Positions 22,583 through 31,190 of a stretch of DNA of 64,000 bases are shown here, piece by piece (the first letter of the stretch is position 1; each line of letters starts with the position of its first letter). Source of the stretch: Pseudomonas alcaliphila JAB1. GTDB lineage: Bacteria; Pseudomonadota; Gammaproteobacteria; Pseudomonadales; Pseudomonadaceae. The stretch covers positions 2,852,001 through 2,916,000 of the forward strand of contig NZ_CP016162.1 in the NCBI RefSeq assembly GCF_001941865.1, in the 5' to 3' direction. Below the pieces are notes generated by a model. It did no database searches, was not told the DNA's origin, and was given only the letters and a program-made list of their open reading frames with translations. The position numbers were made by a program, and so were the translations under genes.

Positions 22583-22612
22583 AAAAAGGCTGCCAATCTG
22601 GCAGCCTTTTTT
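22583..22612 (+). terminator. Rho-independent terminator of gltA
   Basis: The stem GGCTGCC / GGCAGCC (22588-22594, 22600-22606) has a 5-nt loop followed by six T. The A-run on the left side means it could also stop the convergent START-domain gene. Confidence 0.9.
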
Positions 22613-22633
22613 ATTGCCTGGCGAGTATCTCGC

Positions 22634-23233
22634 TCAGCGCCCTTCCACTTTCGCCCGCAAGCCCTGCAGTGTCTGCAGCGGTGCATCGACGACGAAGCTG
22701 TTGGCCAGCCAGGAGGGCACGCTTCCACCCGGTTCGGTGTGCACCTCGTAGGTCACCTCCACCCTGCCCTGATCCAGCGGTTTGAGATGCCACTCGCCGT
22801 CGACACGCTGCACCCGCACGAAATCCTTCTCCTCCGGCAATCGCTGCGGCACCGCCTTGAGCAGGCGCGTGACAGCGCCGTCGGCATCGGTGCGCGTGGT
22901 CACCTGGATCACCGAATCACGCGCCTTCACCGGCCAGGGCATCTCGAAACGGGTGTACAGCTCGCTCACATTACCCTCGGTCTCGAGCAGTCGCTGCTGC
23001 TGGCAGCTGAAGATCCAGGAGCAAGACCCCACGACATCCTCCTGCGCCGCCTGTACCGCGGCCAGCTCAGCGTTGATCGTCACCACACCGCGATAGGCCT
23101 TGTACTTGGATCCGGGCACGTCAGCCAGGTAAACGCTCACACCGTCTTCTTCGCGCTCCAGCTGCCACTGCCTCTCGGCAGCCTGGACAGCGGTCGCGCA
23201 CAGCAGCATGGCCAGAACGGAATAACGCATCAT
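22634..23233 (-). CDS. START-domain lipid-binding-like exported protein
   Basis: 199 aa. Signal peptide 1-18 (ending AVQA) followed by one START/Bet v1-like domain over nearly the whole mature protein, with the usual DGVSVYLADVPGSKYKAYRG start and WPVKARDSV in the middle. START domains bind a hydrophobic ligand in a deep cavity. In Pseudomonas the ligand and role are unknown. It is probably periplasmic. It is convergent with gltA. The start is the first of two ATG codons, with GGGAG about 10 nt upstream. The assignment to the fold is good, but the function is not known. Confidence 0.8.
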   Translation of the reverse strand: MMRYSVLAMLLCATAVQAAERQWQLEREEDGVSVYLADVPGSKYKAYRGVVTINAELAAVQAAQEDVVGSCSWIFSCQQQRLLETEGNVSELYTRFEMPWPVKARDSVIQVTTRTDADGAVTRLLKAVPQRLPEEKDFVRVQRVDGEWHLKPLDQGRVEVTYEVHTEPGGSVPSWLANSFVVDAPLQTLQGLRAKVEGR

Positions 23234-23299
23234 CTTCGAGCAACTCCCGGTGGGACTGTTTGCGTTTCGACCCGCACGGGCCGTGAGCGGTTCACATCG

Positions 23300-23551
23300 T
23301 CAGGCAGTCGCCTGCTCCAGCCAACCCAACATACGAATGGCGCTTTCGCGATCATCCGCGCACAGCTGCTCTTCCGCCTTGAACCCACTGCACACTGCGG
23401 GCCTCTCCGGGCGACCGAAGATGGCGCAGAGAAACTCGGCATTGAGATGGATACAGCGCACGCCAGCGGGCTTGCCGTCAGGCATGCCCGGAATCGGTGA
23501 ACTGATGGAAGGCGCGATGCAGCAGGCACCGCAACCGGCACGACACTCCAT
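23300..23551 (-). CDS. YkgJ-type cysteine-cluster protein
   Basis: 83 aa. Cysteines at the N-terminus (ECRAGCGACC) and two more (VRCIHL, FLCAIF, AVCSGF) form the zinc/iron-chelating pattern of the YkgJ/UPF0153 family. Biochemical role unknown. GAGGT stands 6 nt before the ATG. It lies 66 bp upstream of the START gene on the same strand and may share its transcript. The small size and intact cysteine set argue for a real gene. Confidence 0.82.
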   Translation of the reverse strand: MECRAGCGACCIAPSISSPIPGMPDGKPAGVRCIHLNAEFLCAIFGRPERPAVCSGFKAEEQLCADDRESAIRMLGWLEQATA

Positions 23552-23624
23552 GAAACGACCTCGACAGGAAGCGAACGGCGGCGATCCTAATGACCTCCGC
23601 GCTTGCCGTCGAGGCCTTTGGCGA

Positions 23625-24497
23625 TCAGCGGTTACGCTGCAGGCGAGCCAGCAGGCTGGAGGTATCCCAGCGCCCGCCGCCCATGGCCTGAACGTCGGCG
23701 TAGAACTGATCTACCAGCGCCGTCACAGGCAGTTGGGCACCGTTGCGACGCGACTCGTCGAGCAGAATCGACAGATCCTTGCGCATCCAGTCGACCGCGA
23801 AACCGAAATCGAACTCGCCCGCCAGCATGGTCTTGTAGCGGTTTTCCATCTGCCAGGACTGCGCCGCGCCCTTGCTGATCACATCGACCACCGCATGGCC
23901 ATCCAGCCCTGCGCACTGAGCGAAGTTCAGCGCCTCTGCCAAGCCCTGAACCAGGCCGGCGATGCAGATCTGATTGACCATCTTGCTCAACTGGCCGCTG
24001 CCGGCCGGCCCCATCAGGCGCATCATCCGCGCGTAGCTCTGGATGACCGGCTCGGCAACCGCATAGGTCTCGGCCTCGCCACCGACCATCACGGTCAACA
24101 CGCCATTGACCGCACCGGCTTGACCACCGGATACCGGCGCATCGAGAAAACCCAGGCCACGCTCGGCCGCAACAGCCGCCAGCTCACGCGCCACATCGGC
24201 CGAGGCGGTGGTGTGATCGACCAGAATGGCGCCCGGCGCCATACCGGCGAACGCGCCCTGCTCGCCCAGAATCACGCTGCGCAGGTCATCATCGTTACCG
24301 ACGCAACACATCACCAGTTCGGCGCCCGCCACCGCTTCACGCGGGGTGGGTGCAGAGCTGCCGGCATATTCACCCATCCATTGCTCGGCTTTGCCCGGCG
24401 AGCGGTTATAGACCGTCACCTGATGCCCTTTGCGAGCCAGATGCCCGGCCATCGGATACCCCATGACGCCCAAACCGAGAAACGCGACCTTTGCCAT
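23625..24497 (-). CDS. NAD(P)-dependent beta-hydroxyacid dehydrogenase (3-hydroxyisobutyrate dehydrogenase family)
   Basis: 290 aa. Rossmann motif FLGLGVMGYPMA at the N-terminus, substrate-binding segment DAPVSGGQAGA (about 120) and the catalytic lysine region GQLSKMVNQ. The family oxidises 3-hydroxy acids such as 3-hydroxyisobutyrate, L-serine, tartronate semialdehyde or 4-hydroxybutyrate, and the substrate cannot be decided here. The ATG at 24497 is chosen because AGGAGG lies 5 nt upstream. The frame is open 31 codons further, but those lack a ribosome site. Valine-pathway genes are absent nearby, so a role in valine breakdown is not supported. Confidence 0.87.
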   Translation of the reverse strand: MAKVAFLGLGVMGYPMAGHLARKGHQVTVYNRSPGKAEQWMGEYAGSSAPTPREAVAGAELVMCCVGNDDDLRSVILGEQGAFAGMAPGAILVDHTTASADVARELAAVAAERGLGFLDAPVSGGQAGAVNGVLTVMVGGEAETYAVAEPVIQSYARMMRLMGPAGSGQLSKMVNQICIAGLVQGLAEALNFAQCAGLDGHAVVDVISKGAAQSWQMENRYKTMLAGEFDFGFAVDWMRKDLSILLDESRRNGAQLPVTALVDQFYADVQAMGGGRWDTSSLLARLQRNR

Positions 24498-24681
24498 AGC
24501 AACCTCCTGTAGATATAGGCGCCAGAGCCTAACACGACGTTTGCCCTGGCCGAAAAGGCCTTCCATACTGCCTGCGGTACCGCTCAGCACAGGGGCTTGA
24601 ACTTGGTCCTGATACCAGGAACCTTTTCCATGCAGCGAGGCCGAAGCGCAACAGATCGCAGACAGGTTCTAAGGAGCGCCC

Positions 24682-25230
24682 ATGGGGCATTGGCTAGTCA
24701 TCGACCTGGAGGCCACCACTGATGAGGGCGGCTGGGCGATGGAGGAAATGGAAATCATCGAGATCGGCGCCAGCCTGGTCGGTGTGGACGGCCATGAGCG
24801 GGATCACTTTCAGCGCATCGTCAAACCACAGCGCCGCCCGTGCCTGACCGACTTCTGCCGCGAACTCACCCACATCAGCCAGACCGACGTCGACAATGCA
24901 GCGCCACTACCTCAAGTCTGGGCTCAGTTCGAACGCTGGCTGATGCAGCACGCATCGCGCCTGGTCGGCTGGAGCAGTTGGGGGGATTATGATCGACGCC
25001 AATTGGAACAAGAGTGGCGCCAGCACCGCTTGCATAGCCTGCTGGCTGATGTGCCACACCTCAATCTCAAGCAGGCTTTCGCCAAGGCTCGCCAGCTACA
25101 GCGCCCGATAGGCCTGCACAGCGCGCTGCAATTAGCCGGCATGCAGTTTCAGGGACAACAGCACCGCGCCCTCGAAGATGCACGCAACACCGCGCGCCTG
25201 TTGCCGCTGGTACTGCCTCTCAAAGACTGA
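24682..25230 (+). CDS. DEDDh 3'-5' exonuclease, ERI-1/exonuclease-III-epsilon type
   Basis: 182 aa. The five acidic/His positions of a DEDDh exonuclease are present: Asp8 and Glu10 (VIDLEAT), Asp102 (WGDYDRRQ), His161 and Asp166 ([12 protein letters not shown]). The whole protein is the nuclease domain, without extra domains, closest to the ERI-1/KapD group that trims RNA or DNA 3' ends. A clear AGGAG ribosome site precedes the ATG. The gene is transcribed away from the dehydrogenase. The physiological substrate is unknown. Confidence 0.87.
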   Translation: MGHWLVIDLEATTDEGGWAMEEMEIIEIGASLVGVDGHERDHFQRIVKPQRRPCLTDFCRELTHISQTDVDNAAPLPQVWAQFERWLMQHASRLVGWSSWGDYDRRQLEQEWRQHRLHSLLADVPHLNLKQAFAKARQLQRPIGLHSALQLAGMQFQGQQHRALEDARNTARLLPLVLPLKD

Positions 25231-25351
25231 TGACGAAGAAAAGGCGCTTGGGCATACTGGCGGCCCTTTTAAGGCCTGCCTTCGGGCCGTCGCTATGCGA
25301 CGTTTAAAATGGCTCCCTGCAACTTTTCCAACCCCTTTCGAGGAATCGCAG

Positions 25352-25633
25352 ATGTTCAAGGTCAACGAATACTTCGACGGCACCGTCAAATCCATCGGTT
25401 TCACCATGGTTGAAGGCCCTGCCACCATCGGCGTAATGGCCCCGGGCGAATACGAATTCGGCACCAGCCAACTGGAAGTCATGCATGTCGTCGCCGGCGC
25501 CCTGACCGTCAAACTGCCGGGCAGCGACAGCTGGAACACCTTCGAAGCCGGCAGCAAGTTCACCGTCGAGGCCAACAGCAAGTTCCAGCTCAAGGTGGCC
25601 GTAGACACCGCCTACCTCTGCGAATATCGCTAA
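25352..25633 (+). CDS. ppnP: Pyrimidine/purine nucleoside phosphorylase
   Basis: 93 aa single cupin-like domain (formerly DUF1255/YaiE). From family knowledge, PpnP splits many nucleosides with phosphate to give the base and ribose-1-phosphate. The start at 25352 ([10 protein letters not shown]) has GAGGA 7 nt upstream and gives the exact family length. The conserved [17 protein letters not shown] segment is present. An intrinsic terminator follows, so the gene is probably transcribed alone. Confidence 0.92.
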   Translation: MFKVNEYFDGTVKSIGFTMVEGPATIGVMAPGEYEFGTSQLEVMHVVAGALTVKLPGSDSWNTFEAGSKFTVEANSKFQLKVAVDTAYLCEYR

Positions 25634-25652
25634 GCCACTAGGCGCCACGAAG

Positions 25653-25680
25653 AACCGGCCCCAGCGGCCGGTTTTTTCTT
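25653..25680 (+). terminator. Rho-independent terminator of ppnP
   Basis: The stem AACCGGCC / GGCCGGTT has a 5-nt loop followed by a T-run (GGTTTTTTC). Confidence 0.88.
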
Positions 25681-25706
25681 TGATGATCACCACCAGGACA
25701 TAGCCC

Positions 25707-26558
25707 ATGTCACGCAGTGCACTTCTCGTCCCCATTGCCTTGTTGCTGGTGGCCATGGTCTCGATCCAGAGCGGCGCGTCGCTGGCCAAGAACCTGTTCC
25801 CGCTGGTCGGCGCCGAAGGCACCACAGCCCTGCGCCTGGTGCTCGGCGCGATCATTCTGTCGCTGGTGATGCAGCCCTGGCGGGCCAAACTGGATTTGCG
25901 CAAGTGCCATGCCCTGCTCGCCTACGGCCTGGCGCTGGGCGGCATGAATCTGATGTTCTACATGTCCCTGCAGAGCATCCCGCTGGGCATTGCCGTGGCG
26001 CTGGAGTTCACCGGGCCGCTGGCTCTGGCGCTGTTTTCCTCGCGCCGCCTGCTGGACTTCGTCTGGGTGATTCTGGCCATCGTCGGCCTGTGGATGCTGC
26101 TGCCAACTGGCGCCACGCAAAGCGCCATCGACCCACTCGGCGCAGCCCTGGCCCTCGGTGCGGGGGTGTGCTGGTCGCTGTACATCATCTTCGGGCAGAA
26201 AGCCGGCGCCCAGCATGGCCGCCACACCGTCGCCCTGGGCACCTGGGTCGCCGCCTTGCTGGTCTTACCCATTGGCATCTGGCATGCCGGTACCGACCTG
26301 CTGAGCGTGGACCTGCTACCCATCGCCCTCGGTGTCGCGGTACTGTCCTCGGCCCTGCCCTACAGCCTGGAGATGGTCGCCCTGACGCGCCTGCCCGCAC
26401 GCACCTTCAGCGTGCTGATGAGCCTGGAGCCGGCAGTCGCGGCAATGTGCGGCCTGGCCTTTCTCGGCGAGAAGCTGCTCTGGGGCCAGTGGCTGGCCGT
26501 CGGTGCGATCATCGTCGCCTCGGCCGGGGCAGCCGCCACCATCAAACCCAAGAGCTAG
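25707..26558 (+). CDS. rhtA: EamA-family exporter, RhtA-like (threonine/homoserine efflux)
   Basis: 283 aa with ten predicted membrane helices in two EamA repeats (about 5-140 and 148-278). The pattern (QSGASLAKNLFPLVGAEGTTALRLVLGA and ALPYSLEMVALTRLPARTFSVLMSLEPAVAA) is characteristic of RhtA, which exports threonine, homoserine and analogues by proton antiport. The stop codon TAG overlaps the stop codon of the convergent ABC transporter (CTAG, 26555-26558). The family assignment is firm and the substrate moderately so. Confidence 0.85.
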   Translation: MSRSALLVPIALLLVAMVSIQSGASLAKNLFPLVGAEGTTALRLVLGAIILSLVMQPWRAKLDLRKCHALLAYGLALGGMNLMFYMSLQSIPLGIAVALEFTGPLALALFSSRRLLDFVWVILAIVGLWMLLPTGATQSAIDPLGAALALGAGVCWSLYIIFGQKAGAQHGRHTVALGTWVAALLVLPIGIWHAGTDLLSVDLLPIALGVAVLSSALPYSLEMVALTRLPARTFSVLMSLEPAVAAMCGLAFLGEKLLWGQWLAVGAIIVASAGAAATIKPKS

Positions 26559-28312
26559 GTGCCGAACTGCAACTCGGCCAAACGCGCATAGAGCGGACTA
26601 CTCTCGATCAGCTCGGCATGGCTGCCGATCGCAGCCAAACGGCCATGCTCGATCACCGCAATGCGATCCGCCTGCTTCACCGTGGCCAGGCGATGAGCGA
26701 TCACCAAGGTGGTGCGCCCGGCCATCAGTGACGGCAGCGCCTGCTGGATCAGGTGCTCGCTCTCGGCATCCAGCGCGCTGGTGGCCTCATCGAGCAGCAG
26801 GATCGGCGCATCGGCGAGCAAGGCACGGGCAATCGCCAGGCGCTGACGCTGGCCACCGGAAAGCCCGAGCCCGGCCTCCCCAAGATGAGTCTGGTAACCC
26901 TGTGGCAGGCGCTGAATGAACTCATGCGCATGCGCCGCCCGCGCGGCCGCCTCCACCTCGGCCTGGCTGGCATCCAGGCGACCATAGCGAATGTTGTCCT
27001 CCACCGAGCCGAAGAACAGCGCGGGATTCTGCGACACCAGGGCGAAACTGGCACGCAACTCGCGCGGATCGAGCTGATCGATAGGCACGCCATCGATGAG
27101 GATGTGCCCGCCCTGCGGGTCGAAGAAGCGCAGCAGCAGATCGAACAGCGTCGATTTGCCAGCCCCGGACGGTCCTACCAGTGCCAGCGTCTCGCCTGCC
27201 GCCACCTGCAGATCGACGCCATCGATGGCGTAGCTGTCCGAACGCGACGGATAGGCGAAACGCACATCCTGCAGCTCGATACGCCCCTGTAGCGGCTGCG
27301 GCAGATGCTGCGGCTGTTCTGGCGCCACGATGGCGTTGCTGGCACGTAACAGCTCGCCGATGCGCTCGGCGGCGCCTGCGGCACGCTGCAATTCACCGAT
27401 CACCTCGCTCAGTGTGCCGAAGGACGAGCCAACGATCAGGCTGTAGAACACGAAAGCCGCCAGCTCACCACCGGAGATACGCCCGGCGATCACGTCCATA
27501 CCGCCGACCCAGAGCATCACCCCGACGGCGCCGAGCACCAGCACAATCACTACGGTGATCAGCCAGGAACGCTGGGCGATGCGCTTGCGCGCCACATCGA
27601 AAGCCGCTTCGGCAGACTCGCCAAAGCGGCGCTTGTCCTCATCCTGATGGTTGTAAGCCTGTACCGTCTTGATCTGCCCCAGCACTTCGCCGACATAACT
27701 GCCGACATCGGCCACGCGGTCCTGGCTCTGCCGCGACAGCGCACGCACACGGCGGCCGAACAGCAGGATAGGCGCTACCACCAAGGGTAGAGCCAACAGA
27801 ACGATACCGCTGAGCTTGGGGTTGGTGACCACCAGTAGCACGCTGCCACCGATCAACATGATCAGGTTGCGCAGCGCCATCGACAGCGACGAGCCAATCA
27901 CCGATTGCAGTAGCGCGGTATCGGCGGTCAGCCGCGACTGGATTTCCGAGCTGCGATTGCTCTCGTAGAAGCCAGGATGCAACTCAATCAGGTGATCGAA
28001 CACCCGCCGGCGGATATCCGCGACCACCCGCTCGCCGATCCATGACACCAGGTAGAAGCGCGTGTAGGTGCCGAAGGCCAGCGCCAATACCAGCACGAAG
28101 AACAGCAGCAGGGACTGCCGCAGCGCGGCCGGCGACTGCGTGGCCAGCCCCTGATCCACCAGCAGCTTGATGCCCTGGCCCATGGACAGGGTGATCGCCG
28201 CCGTGAACATCAGGGCCAGCAGCGCGCCCAGCACTCGGCCGCGATAAGGCGCGATAAAGCGCCAGGCCAGACGTATGGCGCCACGCTGGCGAGAGGAAAG
28301 CATCGATGTCAT
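26555..28312 (-). CDS. ABC half-transporter (MsbA/BmrA-like lipid or multidrug exporter)
   Basis: 585 aa. A fused membrane domain (six helices, about 20-320) and ATPase domain (about 340-575). Walker A GPSGAGKST, signature LSGGQRQRLAIARAL, Walker B ILLLDEATSALD and the switch His in VIAHRLATV are intact, so it should hydrolyse ATP as a homodimer. The family exports lipids, lipid A or hydrophobic drugs. Since it stands alone without a lipid A gene such as lpxK, it is more likely a general exporter than MsbA. The start is the first of two close ATGs. It is convergent with rhtA, and the last codons overlap. Confidence 0.85.
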   Translation of the reverse strand: MTSMLSSRQRGAIRLAWRFIAPYRGRVLGALLALMFTAAITLSMGQGIKLLVDQGLATQSPAALRQSLLLFFVLVLALAFGTYTRFYLVSWIGERVVADIRRRVFDHLIELHPGFYESNRSSEIQSRLTADTALLQSVIGSSLSMALRNLIMLIGGSVLLVVTNPKLSGIVLLALPLVVAPILLFGRRVRALSRQSQDRVADVGSYVGEVLGQIKTVQAYNHQDEDKRRFGESAEAAFDVARKRIAQRSWLITVVIVLVLGAVGVMLWVGGMDVIAGRISGGELAAFVFYSLIVGSSFGTLSEVIGELQRAAGAAERIGELLRASNAIVAPEQPQHLPQPLQGRIELQDVRFAYPSRSDSYAIDGVDLQVAAGETLALVGPSGAGKSTLFDLLLRFFDPQGGHILIDGVPIDQLDPRELRASFALVSQNPALFFGSVEDNIRYGRLDASQAEVEAAARAAHAHEFIQRLPQGYQTHLGEAGLGLSGGQRQRLAIARALLADAPILLLDEATSALDAESEHLIQQALPSLMAGRTTLVIAHRLATVKQADRIAVIEHGRLAAIGSHAELIESSPLYARLAELQFGT

Positions 28313-28320
28313 GACGGGTC

Positions 28321-28709
28321 TCAGGAGTCAGCAGCCGAGGGCGCTTCAGCCAGCCAGGCCACTGCGCACAAGGCCAGCGCAGCCAGGTTGGTCGAAAGCG
28401 GATTGAACGCCTGAATCAACAGATGGGGGCTTAGCAGCGCAACATCAAGCAGTAACACCAGCAACACCGCGCCAGTGACCAGCAAGGGCCAAGCAGCAGG
28501 ATGCCCAGAAGGATCTCGGCAATACCGCCGGCAGCCGCGATCAGCTGCGGCGCGAACAGCGGATGATCTGGCAGACCATGGGCCGCGATCATCGCCACCT
28601 CGTCAGGGCTGAGCCAGAGAACCTTTGGCGCCAGGCCATGCCAGATGAACACCAGTGCCAGAGCCAATCGAGCGAGCCAGGCGATCTGCGCCAGGCGTCG
28701 TTCAGTCAT
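28321..28709 (-). pseudogene. doxX-family membrane protein with a one-base frameshift
   Basis: From the ATG at 28709 (MTERRLAQIAWLARLALALVF) the frame gives a normal DoxX start with two membrane helices and GGIAEILLGILLL, then runs into 19 odd Cys/Trp-rich codons and stops at 28431. From about 28491 the next frame continues as WPLLVTGAVLLVLLLDVALLS..AFNPLSTNLAALALCAVAWLAEA and stops at 28321, which is the expected last half of a DoxX protein. Restoring one base gives about 129 aa, the family size. No slippery heptamer is present, so this is a mutation or a sequencing error. It overlaps the DUF393 gene by 8 bp. DoxX proteins are often paired with DUF393 thiol proteins. Confidence 0.8.
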
Positions 28710-29136
28710 GCAAAAAGCGCTCGGCATGGTCGGCGCCGGGCAGCAGGCAGACCTCGTACCGCCCGAACAGGCGGTAACGATTCAGCGCGATGCGGTCATA
28801 ACACCAATCGCGCAGCGGGCGCGGGATAAGACGCAGCCAGGCTAGTGCACGCCAGGGCTGTGGCAGGCGAGCAAGAATACGCAGCAGCGCGTTCGAGCGT
28901 ACATGCAGCCCCGCCTCATCGATCAGCGCCATGGTGTCGAAACGGTCGGTCGGCAGCCCATACCAGGCCAGCAATGCCTGGCCCTGCATCGATTGCACCG
29001 AGGCCAGACGAAACTGCCGCTGCCGATCATGACGAATGAGAAACTTCGCCCAGCCATTGCACAGCTTGCAGACGCCGTCGAACAGCACCACGCGCTCGCC
29101 AGCGGCAAGACCGGGCGGCAGCGATCGCCTGGTCAT
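28702..29136 (-). CDS. DUF393 (DCC) thiol-disulfide oxidoreductase-like protein
   Basis: 144 aa. The N-terminal DGVCKLC (residues 20-26) gives the family its name DCC and is a thioredoxin-like CxxC (Cys23/Cys26) in a cytoplasmic protein without a signal. The rest (LIRHDRQRQFRLASVQS, RLIPRPLRDWCYDRIALNRYRLFG) matches the family throughout. The reaction is unproven. Its start overlaps the DUF1287 stop (ATGA), and its stop overlaps the doxX start by 8 bp, so the three are translationally coupled. Confidence 0.86.
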   Translation of the reverse strand: MTRRSLPPGLAAGERVVLFDGVCKLCNGWAKFLIRHDRQRQFRLASVQSMQGQALLAWYGLPTDRFDTMALIDEAGLHVRSNALLRILARLPQPWRALAWLRLIPRPLRDWCYDRIALNRYRLFGRYEVCLLPGADHAERFLHD

Positions 29137-29723
29137 TGCGCAGCGCTCGCCCGCTGGGCAAGCGGGCGGTAATGGCCGGTAATGCGGTAGGCGAACAGAA
29201 TGTCCTCCTCCTGCGTGCCGCGACCGATGTTATGCAGCACCAGCGGCGTAGTCGTTGGCGCCTGACGATCACTGATGATGCCGATATGAGTGAGGCCACG
29301 GCCCAGATCCCAGGTGACAATATCGCCGGGCCGGTATGCCGCGGCATCCTGCTTGACCGGCAGCGACCAGCCCTGACGCTTGAACCAGGTCATCAGGTTG
29401 GGAACGCGGCGGTGATCGATATTGCTGTCCGGGCGACTCAGCCCCCAATTCTTCGGATAGACGGAGAAATTGCCGCGCATGTCGCGATGCACCGCTTCCT
29501 GCAGATCCAGCCCCTGCTGACGCAGTGCGCGGATCACCACGTCGGTGCAAACCCCGGTGGTCATGGGCACATCGCCGCCCGGATAGCTCAAGCGGCGATA
29601 AGCCGGGTCATAGCTCAGGGTCACGCCCACCTGCTGGCGCGTATCGAGCACCAGCCTGTCCGCCTCGATGGCCTGCACGGCAAACGCCAGCGACCCGAGC
29701 AGCAGTGCAATCAGCATGCGCAT
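29133..29723 (-). CDS. DUF1287 exported protein (NlpC/P60-like fold)
   Basis: 196 aa. Signal peptide 1-18 (ending AVQA) followed by a DUF1287 domain: TTGVCTDVVIRALRQ (Cys and Asp, about 55-69), VPNLMTWFKRQG, YRPGDIVTWDLG and the late HIGIISD. A Cys followed by a downstream His resembles papain-like NlpC/P60 peptidases, so a periplasmic peptidase or amidase activity is possible but not shown. It lies 9 bp after the NAD-kinase-like gene and overlaps DUF393 by 4 bp, so it is the second gene of a four-gene operon. Confidence 0.82.
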   Translation of the reverse strand: MRMLIALLLGSLAFAVQAIEADRLVLDTRQQVGVTLSYDPAYRRLSYPGGDVPMTTGVCTDVVIRALRQQGLDLQEAVHRDMRGNFSVYPKNWGLSRPDSNIDHRRVPNLMTWFKRQGWSLPVKQDAAAYRPGDIVTWDLGRGLTHIGIISDRQAPTTTPLVLHNIGRGTQEEDILFAYRITGHYRPLAQRASAAQ

Positions 29724-29732
29724 ATAGATCTC

Positions 29733-30848
29733 CTATCGACTCAGGGGGTACAGCAGTTCTTCCTTATAACCAGCCCAGACCCGCACGGCATCGGGAAATG
29801 CGTCGTCTAGGCTCACGTCGCCACTGTCGACCAGCAGCGGCCGACCTTCCAGCGTCGCCAGCTTGCGCTTGGTCGCCACCACGCGCAGGCGCTCCAGGCC
29901 CACGGCGCGCAGCACGCGCGGGCTGATCTGCTGGTTGCCGCGGCCGATGATATGGCCCTGACCGCCAATGGCGGTCACCAGCAGATAAGTCGGGTGCCCT
30001 TCGACCAGGGCGAACAGCTCGGTTTCATTGACGTCGCGGGCGATGACCCGGCCATCCTCGATCACATCAACGCCGAGCAAGGTGGTTTCCAGACCAAGAT
30101 TCTGCGCCAGACCGTGCAAGGTCGAGCCTGGACCGAACACGTAGCGCGCACCCGGCTCCCACTCGCTCTCGAGCCAGGCGGCCAGATCAGCCAACACCAG
30201 ATCTTCGGACTCCACGCCACCCTGCTTCACCGCCTGCACGTAGCCGCCCTCCTGCGGCACGCACAGCTCGCCGTACCAGCGCGCGGTGACGCGGCCTTCG
30301 CGCAGGGCGCTCTCGTCGATGTCACGCACCTCGCCGCTGGCCAGTCGTACCAGGCCGCCCTCCACCAGGCGCGCAGTCAGCTCGCCTGCCGCTCGCGGGC
30401 TGATGGCGTAGACGCCGGACTGGATCTTCACACCGGCCGGAATACCCAGCACCGGCTGGCCGTCCCTGACGGCGGCACAGACATCACGTGCAGTGCCATC
30501 ACCGCCAGCGAAGAGAATCAGCGCCACACCGGCGTCCTGTAGCTGCTGCACTGCCTGGCGGGTGTCTTCGGCAGTGGTCGGCTGTGCACCGACCTGCCCC
30601 AGCAGGCGATGCTCGAAGCCCATCTGCGCCAAAAGATCGCCCCCCATGGCGCCCGGATAACTGACGAACTCGATGCGCTCGTGCAGGCTCAACAACTGCT
30701 CAAGCGCGGTGCGTGTACGTTGCGCCGCCTTTGGCTCGACACCCAGAGCCAGCGCCTGCTCGGCCATGCCGTCGCTGCCCTTGAAGGCTGCAGGACCACC
30801 CAGCCCGGCCAGTGGATTGATGATCAAACCGATATGAAAACGCGACAT
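29733..30848 (-). CDS. ATP-NAD kinase-like / AcoX-type diacylglycerol-kinase-fold protein
   Basis: 371 aa. N-terminal motif GLIINPLAGLGG, then FAGGDGTARDV, the nucleotide-binding GGDGT of the NAD-kinase/DAG-kinase superfamily, and a C-terminal beta-rich domain (TAIGGQGHIIGRGNQQISP). This is the ATP-NAD kinase family PF01513 in its long AcoX-like version, not the housekeeping NadK. The substrate is unknown. The ATG at 30848 has GAGGA 4 nt upstream. It is the first gene of the operon with DUF1287, DUF393 and doxX. From memory, the P. aeruginosa counterpart is PA1572. Confidence 0.85.
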   Translation of the reverse strand: MSRFHIGLIINPLAGLGGPAAFKGSDGMAEQALALGVEPKAAQRTRTALEQLLSLHERIEFVSYPGAMGGDLLAQMGFEHRLLGQVGAQPTTAEDTRQAVQQLQDAGVALILFAGGDGTARDVCAAVRDGQPVLGIPAGVKIQSGVYAISPRAAGELTARLVEGGLVRLASGEVRDIDESALREGRVTARWYGELCVPQEGGYVQAVKQGGVESEDLVLADLAAWLESEWEPGARYVFGPGSTLHGLAQNLGLETTLLGVDVIEDGRVIARDVNETELFALVEGHPTYLLVTAIGGQGHIIGRGNQQISPRVLRAVGLERLRVVATKRKLATLEGRPLLVDSGDVSLDDAFPDAVRVWAGYKEELLYPLSR

Positions 30849-30927
30849 AAATTCCTCGTTCCACACAGGCTGGCACGCAGCCTGCTATACGACTTTCGCA
30901 ATGTGTTTTATGACGGAGTTCCGCCGT

Positions 30928-31127
30928 CTTGGAATCTGCTTAAAGTATCGCGAGCTAGGGTCTGTTGCCGTTTCGACGCGAGCCGTGCGCGAAACGGCAA
31001 CAGACCCTAGAGCCAGGCAAGGCGAACTCGGGCGAAGAAGCGGAGTTTACGAGTAGTAAATGAGCTTTCTGAGCCCGATATCAACGCAGCATGGCCGACG
31101 CGCAGCAGACTTTGAGCAGGTTCCCAG
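30928..31127. mobile_element. MITE-like non-coding element with terminal inverted repeats
   Basis: About 200 bp without a gene, occupying most of the 342-bp gap 30849-31190. The ends are 19-bp inverted repeats with three mismatches: left CTTGGAATCTGCTTAAAGT (30928-30946), right the complement of CTGGGAACCTGCTCAAAGT (31109-31127). Inside is a perfect inverted repeat with 21-bp arms (30955-30975 and 30990-31010, core GGGTCTGTTGCCGTTTCG) and a 14-nt loop, then a smaller hairpin TTTAC-GAGTA-GTAAA. No target duplication is clear. I recall similar text recurring in Pseudomonas intergenic DNA. The rest of the gap (31128-31190) leads to the next gene. Confidence 0.65.
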
Positions 31128-31190
31128 CTGTCACCGCGCCTTCATCTGGATGTCCTAGACTGGCGCGCATTACTGATGAGGAGACAGGCC

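Noticed and set aside
28486..28500. Programmed frameshift in doxX
   Set aside because: The site CTGCTGCTTGG has no slippery heptamer of the X-XXY-YYZ type and no clear stimulatory structure, so mutation or sequencing error is more likely.
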